DNA of 9,131 nt, from contig JAZOUT010000073.1 in the NCBI GenBank assembly GCA_045658305.1, forward strand, positions 1 through 9,131. Direction: 5' to 3'. Shown here in pieces: positions 1-6,397 of the stretch (position 1 is the first letter of the stretch; each line of letters begins with the position of its first letter). This stretch comes from Aphodosoma sp045658305. GTDB lineage: Bacteria > Bacteroidota > Bacteroidia > Bacteroidales > Paludibacteraceae. Below the pieces are notes generated by a model, which was given only the letters and a program-made list of their open reading frames with translations, was not told the DNA's origin and did not search any database. A program made the translations under genes and the position numbers.

Positions 1-65
1 TTATGGGGGACTTATTGTATTTTGGTGGTGGGTGTTTTTGTATTTTTTTGTGTGTTTTGGGGAAT

Positions 66-99
66 AAAAAAGCATAGACTTGATTTAGTCTATGCTTTT
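66..99 (-). terminator. Intrinsic terminator after ilvE
   Basis: A perfect 13-bp inverted repeat (68-80 pairing with 87-99) encloses a 6-nt loop (81-86). On the minus strand the hairpin runs into six T residues (71-66). It starts 21 nt beyond the ilvE stop codon, as expected for a rho-independent terminator that ends the ilvE transcript. The other strand also has a T run (96-99), so it might work in both directions for a convergent gene beyond the left edge. The remaining bases 1-65 are extremely G/T-rich on the plus strand and show no supportable gene. Confidence 0.9.
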
Positions 100-119
100 G
101 GGTTTTATGTTGATATTTA

Positions 120-1142
120 TTAGATATCGAGGATTGTACACCAGTTGAATTTATCTTCAGCTTCACCGTGTTGGATTGCGCGGAGACGGTTGTAGAGTTC
201 AGTTGATTTAGGACCTGGATTGCCATCACCGAATTTGTATGTTACGTCGTTTTCGATGTCTACGATTTTAGATACTGGTGAGATAACTGCTGCTGTACCG
301 CAAGCACCACATTCTTCGAAGTTAGCGAGTTCGTCGAAAGCAACTGGACGACGTTCTACTTTCATGCCCATATCTTCAGCCAAAGCGATTAAGCTGCGGT
401 TTGTGATAGAAGGAAGGATTGAGTTAGAAAGTGGTGTGATGTAAGTGTTGTCTTTGATTGCGAAGAAGTTAGCTGCACCACATTCGTCGATATAACGTTT
501 TTCTTTTGGGTCGAGATAGAATACGTTTGAGTAGCCCATGTCGTGACTTTCTACAGTAGCAGTCATAGATGCAGCGTAGTTACCACCGACTTTGATGTTA
601 CCTGTTCCGAGAGGAGCAGCGCGGTCGTATTTACGGCTGAGCATGAATGGAGTAGATTTGAAACCGCCTTTGAAGTAAGGGCCTACTGGAGTAACGAATA
701 CTACGAATTCGTAGTCGTCAGCTGGTTTTACGCCAACGAGTGGAGTTGTTGCGAATAATACTGGACGGATGTAGAGAGAAGCTCCTGTGCCGTAAGGTGG
801 GATGAAATCGGCATTGAGTTCAACTACTTTTTTAACTGCTTCTATGAATTTTTCGAGTGGGAGTTCTGGCATTTGGATACCGCGGCAAGAGTCTTGCATA
901 CGGCGACCGCCATCTTCGATACGGAAGATACGTACTTTACCGTCTTTGCCACGGAAAGCTTTCATACCTTCGAAGCATTCTTGTGCGTAGTGAAGAACTG
1001 CAGAAGAGATGTGAAGTGTGATTTCTGGAGTGTCGCATACGCGGAGTTCGCCCCATGCTTTGTTTGTGTAAGTGCAACGAACGTTGTAAGGAGTAGGAAC
1101 ATAACCAAATCCGAGGCTGCCCCAATCAATGTTTTGTGCCAT
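120..1142 (-). CDS. ilvE: Branched-chain amino acid aminotransferase
   Basis: This is a PLP-dependent class IV (fold type IV) aminotransferase that reversibly transfers the amino group between glutamate and the 2-oxo acids of valine, leucine and isoleucine in the cytoplasm. At 340 residues it fits the longer BCAT subfamily. Visible features are the N-terminal substrate-side segment with QECFEGMKAFRG (54-65), the FRIEDGGRRM region (73-82), GTGNIKVGGNYAAS (179-192) carrying the likely Schiff-base lysine K184, YIDECGAANFF (217-227) with the conserved glutamate E220, SITNRS (245-250), and CGACGTAAVISPV (278-290) near the cofactor phosphate. The start MAQNIDWGSLGFGY is natural for the family and lies 18 nt after the preceding stop codon. 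The gene is complete, followed by a strong terminator, and looks less AT-rich than the upstream glycan genes, as expected for a core gene. It has no functional link to the glycan cluster but may share transcription. A CxxC motif (C278, C281) sits in the cofactor loop. Confidence 0.95.
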   Translation of the reverse strand: MAQNIDWGSLGFGYVPTPYNVRCTYTNKAWGELRVCDTPEITLHISSAVLHYAQECFEGMKAFRGKDGKVRIFRIEDGGRRMQDSCRGIQMPELPLEKFIEAVKKVVELNADFIPPYGTGASLYIRPVLFATTPLVGVKPADDYEFVVFVTPVGPYFKGGFKSTPFMLSRKYDRAAPLGTGNIKVGGNYAASMTATVESHDMGYSNVFYLDPKEKRYIDECGAANFFAIKDNTYITPLSNSILPSITNRSLIALAEDMGMKVERRPVAFDELANFEECGACGTAAVISPVSKIVDIENDVTYKFGDGNPGPKSTELYNRLRAIQHGEAEDKFNWCTILDI

Positions 1143-1159
1143 GATTTCAGTTTTTAATG

Positions 1160-1180
1160 ATTAGTTATTAGTTGTTAGTG
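1160..1180. repeat. Short heptamer repeat at end of WbqC-like gene
   Basis: Plus-strand ATTAGTT occurs twice in tandem (1160-1166, 1167-1173), followed by the degenerate copy GTTAGTG (1174-1180). The array encodes the last residues and stop codon of the WbqC-like gene and reaches into the 18-nt spacer before ilvE. It is very short and may only be low-complexity sequence. Copy-number change would alter the C-terminal TTNN residues. Confidence 0.5.
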
Positions 1181-1793
1181 TTTTTAAGTATATTCGTGAC
1201 TCGTTGCCCATGTTAAACAATAAATCTATGATGCTTAAGTTGGGCGTGAAACCGAATTTTGAATTGAAAATCTGATAGTATGGATTATTCAATTCATTGT
1301 ACAAAGTTACATTAAATTTTTTAGGATTTATCACTTCTCGCAAATCTTTTGCAATAAAATTTGATGTTTCGATGTAACTATTTGATATTGTGAATTCTAT
1401 TTTAGGAAAATTGAGTAGTTCAAGTGTTTTTTGTTGGATTTCGAGGTTGAAATCGAGTAGAAAACTCCAGTTTTTTTCATAAAAAGGGGCGTAATCGTCG
1501 CAAAAATATTCGAAAAAAGGTGTAGAATTGTAGGCAGATTGGATAGAGCGCCAATGGAGTTGTTGCCAATTGTCGTGAGATGAGATGCGAATATCTTTGA
1601 TTGGTGTTTTTTCTTTTGGTTTTATGATGGGGATTGTTAGGTCTTGTGGACCGTTGGTTGATAGGATAGTGCAACGATTTGTGTATGTTTGTTTGATGTA
1701 ATGGGTGTGTATGTCGATTGTACATCCGCCTTGGATTAGGTGTGTGTAGTAGAGGATGTTGCCGAGATATGTTAAAGGAAGTAGATAATTCAT
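1161..1793 (-). CDS. WbqC-like family protein
   Basis: The 210-residue protein matches my knowledge of the WbqC-like family, named after a gene in O-antigen clusters; its biochemical activity is not established to my knowledge. Family-like segments are YLGNILYY (9-16), YIKQTYTNRC (32-41), LTIPI (52-56), HWRSIQSAYNSTPFFEYF (80-97) and, near the C terminus, YYQIFNSKFGFTPNLSIID (172-190) running into LLFNMG (191-196). No signal peptide or membrane helix is apparent, so it is probably cytoplasmic. Length is normal and the gene is intact. It starts 17 nt after the stop of the upstream GT2 gene and ends 18 nt before ilvE, so all three are probably co-transcribed. Its position at the end of a glycan cluster fits a role in surface polysaccharide synthesis, but that is inference. 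The DNA is AT-rich in the middle (28% G+C in 1321-1380) and richer near the 5' end. Confidence 0.85.
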   Translation of the reverse strand: MNYLLPLTYLGNILYYTHLIQGGCTIDIHTHYIKQTYTNRCTILSTNGPQDLTIPIIKPKEKTPIKDIRISSHDNWQQLHWRSIQSAYNSTPFFEYFCDDYAPFYEKNWSFLLDFNLEIQQKTLELLNFPKIEFTISNSYIETSNFIAKDLREVINPKKFNVTLYNELNNPYYQIFNSKFGFTPNLSIIDLLFNMGNESRIYLKTLTTNN

Positions 1794-1810
1794 AATTTAT
1801 GAATTGTATA

Positions 1811-2575
1811 TTAATTAAATTTCCATTTTATGAAGTATTTAATCATGTTGGTTATGTGTATCCATAGTAGTTGAGGTGAGTGGTATGAGCCTTGTGCGTG
1901 ATTGTGCGTGATTTCGACGGCGGGATACATCACTGTGCGGTAGTGTTGGTGAATGCGACGGGTGAGGTCGATGTCTTCGGGATACATGAAAAAGCGGGGG
2001 TCAAATAGTCCGACTTTGCGTAGTGTGTCGCAGCGTAGGAACATGAAACAACCTGATAGATATGGAACGTCGAGTAGTTGGGATTTATAGTTTGGTTGTT
2101 GGTAGAATGAGTGGTTTTCGAATTGAGTGGTGCGTTTTTTTGTCCATGATTTTGGTAGGAAACGGCGTGCAAAGAGGTCGAATGGGGTAGGTAGTTGTTT
2201 TGCAAGATATTGGATGTTGCCATTTGGATAGCGTACGAGGGGCATTGTGTGTCCAATGTCGGGATTGTTGTCCATGAAGTTTATGAGGTTGGTTATTACA
2301 TCAGGAGTAAATTCGATATCGGAGTTTAGGACGAGGTGGTATTTTGCGTTGGTTTTTAGAGATTTTTGGAGTGCGATATTATGGGCACGGCCATAACCGA
2401 GGTTTTGGTTGTTGAATATGTAGGTGGCAGGGAGAAACATGAATGCTTCGGTTATGATTTCGGAGTTGTCGATGAGCCAGATTTCGTCTATTTCAGGACA
2501 TGAACGTAGTAACCGAACTATTTTGTGTACTTCGGGTGCTGGTGTGTGGTATAAGACGATTGAGGCGTTTATCAT
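1811..2575 (-). CDS. GT2 glycosyltransferase, WbbL (rhamnosyltransferase)-like
   Basis: This 254-residue GT-A fold family 2 enzyme should transfer one sugar from a nucleotide donor to a lipid-linked glycan at the cytoplasmic face of the membrane. Motifs in order are IDNS (35-38) for nucleotide binding, NLGYGRAHN (58-66), LNSD (83-86) in the place of the metal-binding DxD-type motif (many relatives have NPD), LSGCFMFLR (173-181) and FFMYPEDIDLTRR (195-207) with the likely catalytic acidic residues. The order matches the WbbL group, but donor and linkage cannot be read from sequence; rhamnose is only the family's best-known donor. There is no clear transmembrane segment. The start MINASIVLYH gives the expected first beta strand. 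It is preceded by A8 and A9 tracts on the coding strand and a 195-bp spacer from glf, so it may have its own promoter. A sampled stretch (1981-2040) is 50% G+C, far above the upstream transferases. Confidence 0.9.
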   Translation of the reverse strand: MINASIVLYHTPAPEVHKIVRLLRSCPEIDEIWLIDNSEIITEAFMFLPATYIFNNQNLGYGRAHNIALQKSLKTNAKYHLVLNSDIEFTPDVITNLINFMDNNPDIGHTMPLVRYPNGNIQYLAKQLPTPFDLFARRFLPKSWTKKRTTQFENHSFYQQPNYKSQLLDVPYLSGCFMFLRCDTLRKVGLFDPRFFMYPEDIDLTRRIHQHYRTVMYPAVEITHNHAQGSYHSPQLLWIHITNMIKYFIKWKFN

Positions 2576-2610
2576 ATTTTGTGATTTTTTTTTGCAAGAT
2601 TTTTTTTGGT

Positions 2611-2629
2611 ATACACAATGAGAGTGTGT
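2611..2629. repeat. Direct repeat copy 1, hairpin-like
   Basis: ATACACAATGAGAGTGTGT occurs here and identically at 2706-2724, both in the spacer between glf and the downstream GT2 gene. This copy with its flank also forms a perfect 7-bp inverted repeat (2611-2617 pairing with 2625-2631) around a 7-nt loop, 36 nt before the GT2 start codon. It could be a regulator site, an RNA structure or a dispersed intergenic repeat; the sequence does not decide. Confidence 0.75.
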
Positions 2630-2635
2630 ATTTGC

Positions 2636-2657
2636 GAGGGTTGCTTGAGGGTTGCTT
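2636..2657. repeat. 11-bp perfect tandem duplication
   Basis: GAGGGTTGCTT is present twice head to tail (2636-2646 and 2647-2657), between the two copies of the 19-bp direct repeat. It lies in non-coding sequence and looks like a recent slippage duplication. No function can be assigned. Confidence 0.75.
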
Positions 2658-2705
2658 GCAGTATGCTGTATCCTATATTTAGATTAGGGTAATTTTGTGG
2701 TATGG

Positions 2706-2724
2706 ATACACAATGAGAGTGTGT
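2706..2724. repeat. Direct repeat copy 2, imperfect hairpin
   Basis: This is the second identical copy of the 19-bp element, starting 95 bp from copy 1. The inverted repeat is weaker here: the right arm reads TGTGTGT (2720-2726) against left arm ATACACA (2706-2712), giving one non-pairing position (A-C on the minus-strand transcript). No U-tract follows it, so it is not a convincing intrinsic terminator for glf. Confidence 0.75.
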
Positions 2725-2770
2725 GTTTTGGGTGTAGGTGTTTTGTTGGGTTTTGGTATAATAAATTATA

Positions 2771-3880
2771 TTAAATGGAGAGGTGTTCTTTGGCTTTGTC
2801 GAGGGCTGCGCGGACGATTTTGTCCATGTCGTAATAGGTGTATTCGGCAAGGCGACCTCCGAAAATGAAGTTGTTTTTTTGTGATGCTAATGCGCGGTAT
2901 TTGAGGTATAGTGCATTGTTGTGAGTGTCGTTGATTGGGTAGTATGCTTCTTCTTTGCGATTCCAAGCGATAGGGTATTCGCGGGTGATAATTGTTTGAG
3001 GTTGAGTGCCATATTCGAAATGTTTGTGTTCGATTATTCGTGTAAATGGCACGTCTTTTTCGGTGTAATTTATGACGGCGTTACCTTGGTAGTTTTCGGT
3101 GTCGAGTAGTTGATGTTCGAATTTTAGGCTGCGATATTCGAGTTCGCCATAGCAATAGTCGAAATATTCGTCGAGCATGCCGGTATATACTACGGTTTGA
3201 GCAAGAGAGTCTAGTTCGGTGTGTTGTTTGTTATAATCAATATTGAGTTGGATTTCACATCCTTTTAATAGTTTGAATATGAGTTTGTTGTAGCCTCCTT
3301 GTGGGATGCCTTGATAGCGGTCGTTAAAGTAGTTGTTGTTGTAGGTGAATCGTAGAGGGAGGCGTTTAATGATGAAACTTGGAAGTTCGGTAGTTTTACG
3401 ACCCCATTGTTTTTCGGTGTATCCTTTGATGAGTATTTCATAAATATCGCGCCCAACAAGTTTAAGTGCTTGTTCTTCAAGATTTCGTGGTTGTATTTTT
3501 GCGTATTCTGCGCGTTGTTCTTCTATTTTGATTTTGGCATCGTTTGGATCTGTTATACCCCATAATTGGCGGAATGTATTCATGTTAAAAGGTAGATTGT
3601 ATAATTTACCTTTGTAGTTTGCAAGTGGTTCGTTGATGAATTTGTTGAATGAAACAATTGAATTGACAAAATTCCATACTTCTTCATCTGATGTGTGGAA
3701 GATGTGTGGACCATATTGATGCACGTTGATGCCTGCAATATTTTCGCAATAGAGGTTGCCTCCGATGTGAGGTCGGCGGTCAACGACAAGACATTTTTTG
3801 CCATTTTGTGTGGCTTGATAGGCAAAAACGGCACCATAAAGTCCGGCTCCAACGATTAGGTAGTCGTATTTTTTTTTCAT
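2771..3880 (-). CDS. glf: UDP-galactopyranose mutase
   Basis: This flavoenzyme interconverts UDP-galactopyranose and UDP-galactofuranose using reduced FAD in the cytoplasm, supplying the donor for galactofuranose residues. At 369 residues it has the usual bacterial Glf length. Visible features are the FAD-binding Rossmann motif VGAGLYGA (10-17), VVDRRPHIGGN (32-42), YGPHIFHTS (56-64), GYTEKQWG (153-160), RFTYNNNYFNDRYQGIPQGG (177-196), YTGMLDEYFDY (232-242) and the C-terminal FAD site FGGRLAEYTYYDMD (340-353), with R343 in the conserved GGR and a tyrosine pair at 349-350. No key motif is missing. Its start codon overlaps the stop of the upstream GT2 gene (TAATG), implying translational coupling. 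Codons 2-4 are AAA AAA AAA, so nine A residues follow the ATG directly (plus-strand T 3869-3877), a possible slippage site. Its presence is the best chemical clue to the product: the glycan probably contains Galf. Confidence 0.97.
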   Translation of the reverse strand: MKKKYDYLIVGAGLYGAVFAYQATQNGKKCLVVDRRPHIGGNLYCENIAGINVHQYGPHIFHTSDEEVWNFVNSIVSFNKFINEPLANYKGKLYNLPFNMNTFRQLWGITDPNDAKIKIEEQRAEYAKIQPRNLEEQALKLVGRDIYEILIKGYTEKQWGRKTTELPSFIIKRLPLRFTYNNNYFNDRYQGIPQGGYNKLIFKLLKGCEIQLNIDYNKQHTELDSLAQTVVYTGMLDEYFDYCYGELEYRSLKFEHQLLDTENYQGNAVINYTEKDVPFTRIIEHKHFEYGTQPQTIITREYPIAWNRKEEAYYPINDTHNNALYLKYRALASQKNNFIFGGRLAEYTYYDMDKIVRAALDKAKEHLSI

Positions 3881-4638
3881 TATTTGCGATATTTAAGAAA
3901 TCCGTTAATAGCCCAATGAGCTAAATAATAGATGCTACGGATTAGGCTGAGTTTTTCTACTTTGTAATAAACAAGGAATTGTGGTTTTATAACTTTCTTT
4001 TTGTTGCGTGACACTGAATTGCCAAGTATTCGGTATGAGCCAATTATGTTTTGATTTCCCCATGCTTCGCCTGTTTGTTTGATTATTTCGAGCCAATATA
4101 TGTAGTCGTCGCGGAGAGAGCGAAATTCTTCATGAAGATAGACTTTGCCATATTTTTTTGTGTCGTATAATCCAGTGAGGCAGGTGATGGAACAGGTTTT
4201 TAGTAAGTCAGTGTATGTTATATGTTTTGGAGGAATGAATGGTGTGAGACATTCATTGTTGTTGGCATCAATTCGTTTGTGCGCTCCATATACTAATTGA
4301 GCGTTATGCTCTTTCATTAATGCTAGTTGAGATTCAAGAAAATTAGGTTCCCAGAGGTCATCGGCATCAAGTAAGGCAATATAGCGGCCTTCTGCACGAC
4401 GAATTCCATTATTACGAGCAGCTGCAGAGCCAGCATTAGGTTGATTAAATAATTTGATACGAGGATCGATATTACAATAGCCTTGAACGATATTTTCGCT
4501 ATTGTCTTTTGAGCCATCGTTGATAATAATCATTTCCCAATTAGTGTAGGTTTGGGCTAAAACGCTATCTATGGTTTGGGCAACAAAGGCTTCGCCATTG
4601 TATAGAGGTGTGATTATAGAGACTAATGTTTCTTGCAT
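3880..4638 (-). CDS. GT2 glycosyltransferase, TuaG/WcaA-like
   Basis: This 252-residue family 2 glycosyltransferase with GT-A fold probably adds one sugar to a membrane-lipid-linked oligosaccharide in the cytoplasm. Motifs in order are SIITPLYNGE (7-16), INDGSKDNS (39-47) for nucleotide binding, AGSAAARNNGI (69-79), LDADDLWEP (90-98) with the DxD metal site, SLRDDYIYWLEI (174-185) with the probable catalytic acid, and YRILGNSVSRNK (202-213). The closing YR..GNSvSrNK pattern resembles TuaG-like enzymes of Bacteroidetes and Firmicutes polysaccharide loci. The hydrophobic stretch near 232-247 is too weak to call a membrane anchor. Its start overlaps the upstream GT2 gene by 16 nt (4623-4638), and its stop shares one base with the glf start codon, so coupling to glf is likely. 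The donor is unknown; adjacency to glf makes a galactofuranosyltransferase possible but unproven. Confidence 0.92.
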   Translation of the reverse strand: MQETLVSIITPLYNGEAFVAQTIDSVLAQTYTNWEMIIINDGSKDNSENIVQGYCNIDPRIKLFNQPNAGSAAARNNGIRRAEGRYIALLDADDLWEPNFLESQLALMKEHNAQLVYGAHKRIDANNNECLTPFIPPKHITYTDLLKTCSITCLTGLYDTKKYGKVYLHEEFRSLRDDYIYWLEIIKQTGEAWGNQNIIGSYRILGNSVSRNKKKVIKPQFLVYYKVEKLSLIRSIYYLAHWAINGFLKYRK

Positions 4639-5357
4639 AAATAGTGTTTTATATTTAATTTTGTTAGATAGTATATTATTGATAATCGGCTTTTAATTTT
4701 AATCCATAAAGGTCGTTTGCTACGGGTTAGAAAATTATTAGATATTGTGGTTAACGAGTCTTCATGTCGGCGGTATAGTATTAGAGGTGTATCTAAAAAG
4801 TATACTTTACCAATAGATTCTGCCACTAAACCAATCCATAGGTCATGACCAAAAATAGAAGTATTAGGGAAGGGTTGTATGGCTTGTAATATTTTATGAT
4901 TGAATGCCATACAAGCACCACAATAAGTACATTTAATTATGTTTTTTAGTTTTCCACATCCTGACTTATAATATTGAAAAAAAGAAGTGTGTATAGGATT
5001 TAAGTTTTGGTCTGTGATAATTGCATTACTGCATACTAAATCGTATTTTTTCAATGTATTAAGCATTGTGGCGTATTTGACGGGAAGCCAAACGTCGTCT
5101 TGATCAGCTAAGAATATGTATTCTCCTTTGGCTTGTTTTATGGCATTTTCGAAATTGAATGTAAAATTATGAAACTTACCTTTAATTAGTTTAATTCTTG
5201 AATCATTTAATGATTTTATTATATCAAGGGTTTTATCTGTAGAGTTGTCGTCTGAGATAATTACTTCGTCATCTATATTAATTTGAGATAATATAGATGT
5301 AAGTTGTTCTTTAATGTATTTTTCTCCGTTATATGTGGCTATACAGATAGAATTCAT
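4623..5357 (-). CDS. GT2 glycosyltransferase
   Basis: This 244-residue family 2 glycosyltransferase has the complete GT-A motif set: IATYNGEKYI (6-15), IISDDNSTD (33-41) for nucleotide binding, FLADQDDVW (82-90) with the metal-binding DxD, a cysteine-containing stretch CTYCGACMAF (143-152), GHDLWIGL (170-177) with the likely catalytic acid, and YRRHEDSLT (195-203). The ADQDDVW and HDLW motifs place it with the branch often annotated as rhamnosyl- or galactosyltransferases of O-antigen clusters; donor and linkage are not readable. No clear membrane anchor is seen; the C terminus is lysine-rich with an amphipathic appearance. The start codon overlaps the stop of the upstream GT4-like gene by one base (TAATG). 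DNA here is very AT-rich: 17% G+C over 5161-5220. The gene is intact with a TAG stop inside the next gene's first codons. Confidence 0.92.
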   Translation of the reverse strand: MNSICIATYNGEKYIKEQLTSILSQINIDDEVIISDDNSTDKTLDIIKSLNDSRIKLIKGKFHNFTFNFENAIKQAKGEYIFLADQDDVWLPVKYATMLNTLKKYDLVCSNAIITDQNLNPIHTSFFQYYKSGCGKLKNIIKCTYCGACMAFNHKILQAIQPFPNTSIFGHDLWIGLVAESIGKVYFLDTPLILYRRHEDSLTTISNNFLTRSKRPLWIKIKSRLSIIYYLTKLNIKHYLCKKH

Positions 5358-6397
5358 TATAGTGATTTGATAAGAGTTTGATATTTATTAGCAACATCTT
5401 CCCATGACGATGGTATTTGATTTGCAATGTATATATTCATTTTATCGATTTCTTTGTCTATTAATTTGGTTTCACACTTTATAATTTCGGTTATCTTATA
5501 GTGAGCTTCTTCTTTATTAACGAAATTGAATGTAGATAATTGTGCTTGTGTGGTAAAATTACCTTTTGTTGTTACAATAATGCAATGATGTAGTAGAGAT
5601 GCAAGGAAAGAGCCTCTTCGTTCTGTTAATCCATCTGGGTATGGTAGGTATGCTATTTTAGTTTGTGATAGTATGTCAGATACTTCTTGATTGCTCTTGT
5701 TTAGTAATAATGTTATGTTACTGTTTAATAGTGTTTCAAGTAGAGGTTTATGGTAAAAACTAAATTCATCTTGAGTTTGTCCCATGATGTAGGCTTTGAA
5801 ATTGGGATTTGTTTTTTGTATGTTTTTTGCGGTTTCAATGTAATCTTCTAAGCCTTTTTCTGGGCGTATATACCCAAAATATCCCATATCATACGGGCGT
5901 TGTTCAAATGAAGGTTGTTCGTTTTTTGTTAAGATATTGCTATATATTTTTATAATAGATGAGTTGTTTTTTAATAGAGGATATTTTTTTATTGCATATT
6001 GTCGCTCGAATTCGGTGGTGAAAATAATATGATTCCCAAATTTTAAAAATATAGATGATGCTAATCTGCCTTTCCAACCAAGTTGAGAATATTCGTGTAG
6101 AGTTATGATGACTTTCTTTTTTAGTATTTTGGTTAGATATATAGTTAAAAGATGAGGTAAAAGGCTTTTGCCATAACCGACAGTGGGGTATTGAATATTA
6201 ATGACCTCAGGGTTATATTTTTTTATTTCTTTTATTTTTTGAAAAAGTGTAGTTATATTCCAATTATCATCGGTGTAGAGTTTCCAATCTTTAGCTTGTG
6301 TTGTAGATAGTAGATTTTGACAGTAATCGCCTACACCACATTTTCGAGGTGGATATGTTCCTGTGATTATGAGCATTGTTTTAGTATCGTTTTCCAA
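5357..6397 (-). CDS. GT4-type (GT-B fold) glycosyltransferase
   Basis: The 346-residue protein has a GT-B layout. The N-terminal acceptor domain opens with IITGTYPPRKCGVGDYCQNL (10-29), a glycine-containing loop typical of GT4 enzymes; HEYSQLGWKGR (101-111) lies in the middle. The C-terminal domain carries GYFGYIRPEKGLEDYI (172-187), where R178 and K181 are in the usual place for donor phosphate binding, and LPYPDGLTERRGSFLASLL (251-269), a variant of the E-x7-E-type nucleotide-sugar region. It should transfer a sugar with retention of configuration in the cytoplasm; specificity is unknown. The longest frame begins at 6397 and overlaps the upstream gene by 31 nt. An internal ATG at 6376 (residue 8) would start the protein directly at MLIITGTYPP, with a 10-nt overlap, and is the more family-like start. 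The stop shares one base with the next start codon. The gene is AT-rich and intact. Confidence 0.88.
   Translation of the reverse strand: MENDTKTMLIITGTYPPRKCGVGDYCQNLLSTTQAKDWKLYTDDNWNITTLFQKIKEIKKYNPEVINIQYPTVGYGKSLLPHLLTIYLTKILKKKVIITLHEYSQLGWKGRLASSIFLKFGNHIIFTTEFERQYAIKKYPLLKNNSSIIKIYSNILTKNEQPSFEQRPYDMGYFGYIRPEKGLEDYIETAKNIQKTNPNFKAYIMGQTQDEFSFYHKPLLETLLNSNITLLLNKSNQEVSDILSQTKIAYLPYPDGLTERRGSFLASLLHHCIIVTTKGNFTTQAQLSTFNFVNKEEAHYKITEIIKCETKLIDKEIDKMNIYIANQIPSSWEDVANKYQTLIKSL

Noticed and set aside
3..77. Short plus-strand frame starting ATG at 3
   Set aside because: It has only 24 codons in G/T-rich sequence, runs into the ilvE terminator hairpin, and has no supporting evidence.
220..1157. 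Plus-strand open frames opposite ilvE
   Set aside because: ilvE on the minus strand carries the full aminotransferase motif set; the antisense frames overlap one another and have no recognisable features.
2611..2724. Two repeat copies as a minimal CRISPR array
   Set aside because: There are only two 19-bp copies with a 76-bp interval that itself contains a tandem duplication, and no cas genes. Unit and spacer lengths do not fit.
2611..2731. Invertible promoter flanked by inverted repeats, as in Bacteroides capsule loci
   Set aside because: The long repeats are in direct orientation. Inverted matches between the copies are only about 7 bp, no clear promoter lies between them and no invertase gene is in the window.
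2757..2772. Near-palindromic AT sequence after glf as a terminator
   Set aside because: The 6-bp all-A/T stem has a 2-nt loop, overlaps the stop codon and has no T-tract; it would be too weak.
2572..2850. Open frame of 92 codons on the minus strand across the glf-GT2 spacer
   Set aside because: It begins inside glf in another frame, and its Thr/Gln/Asn/Pro-rich composition reflects the A/C-rich strand and the repeats. No domain-like pattern is seen.
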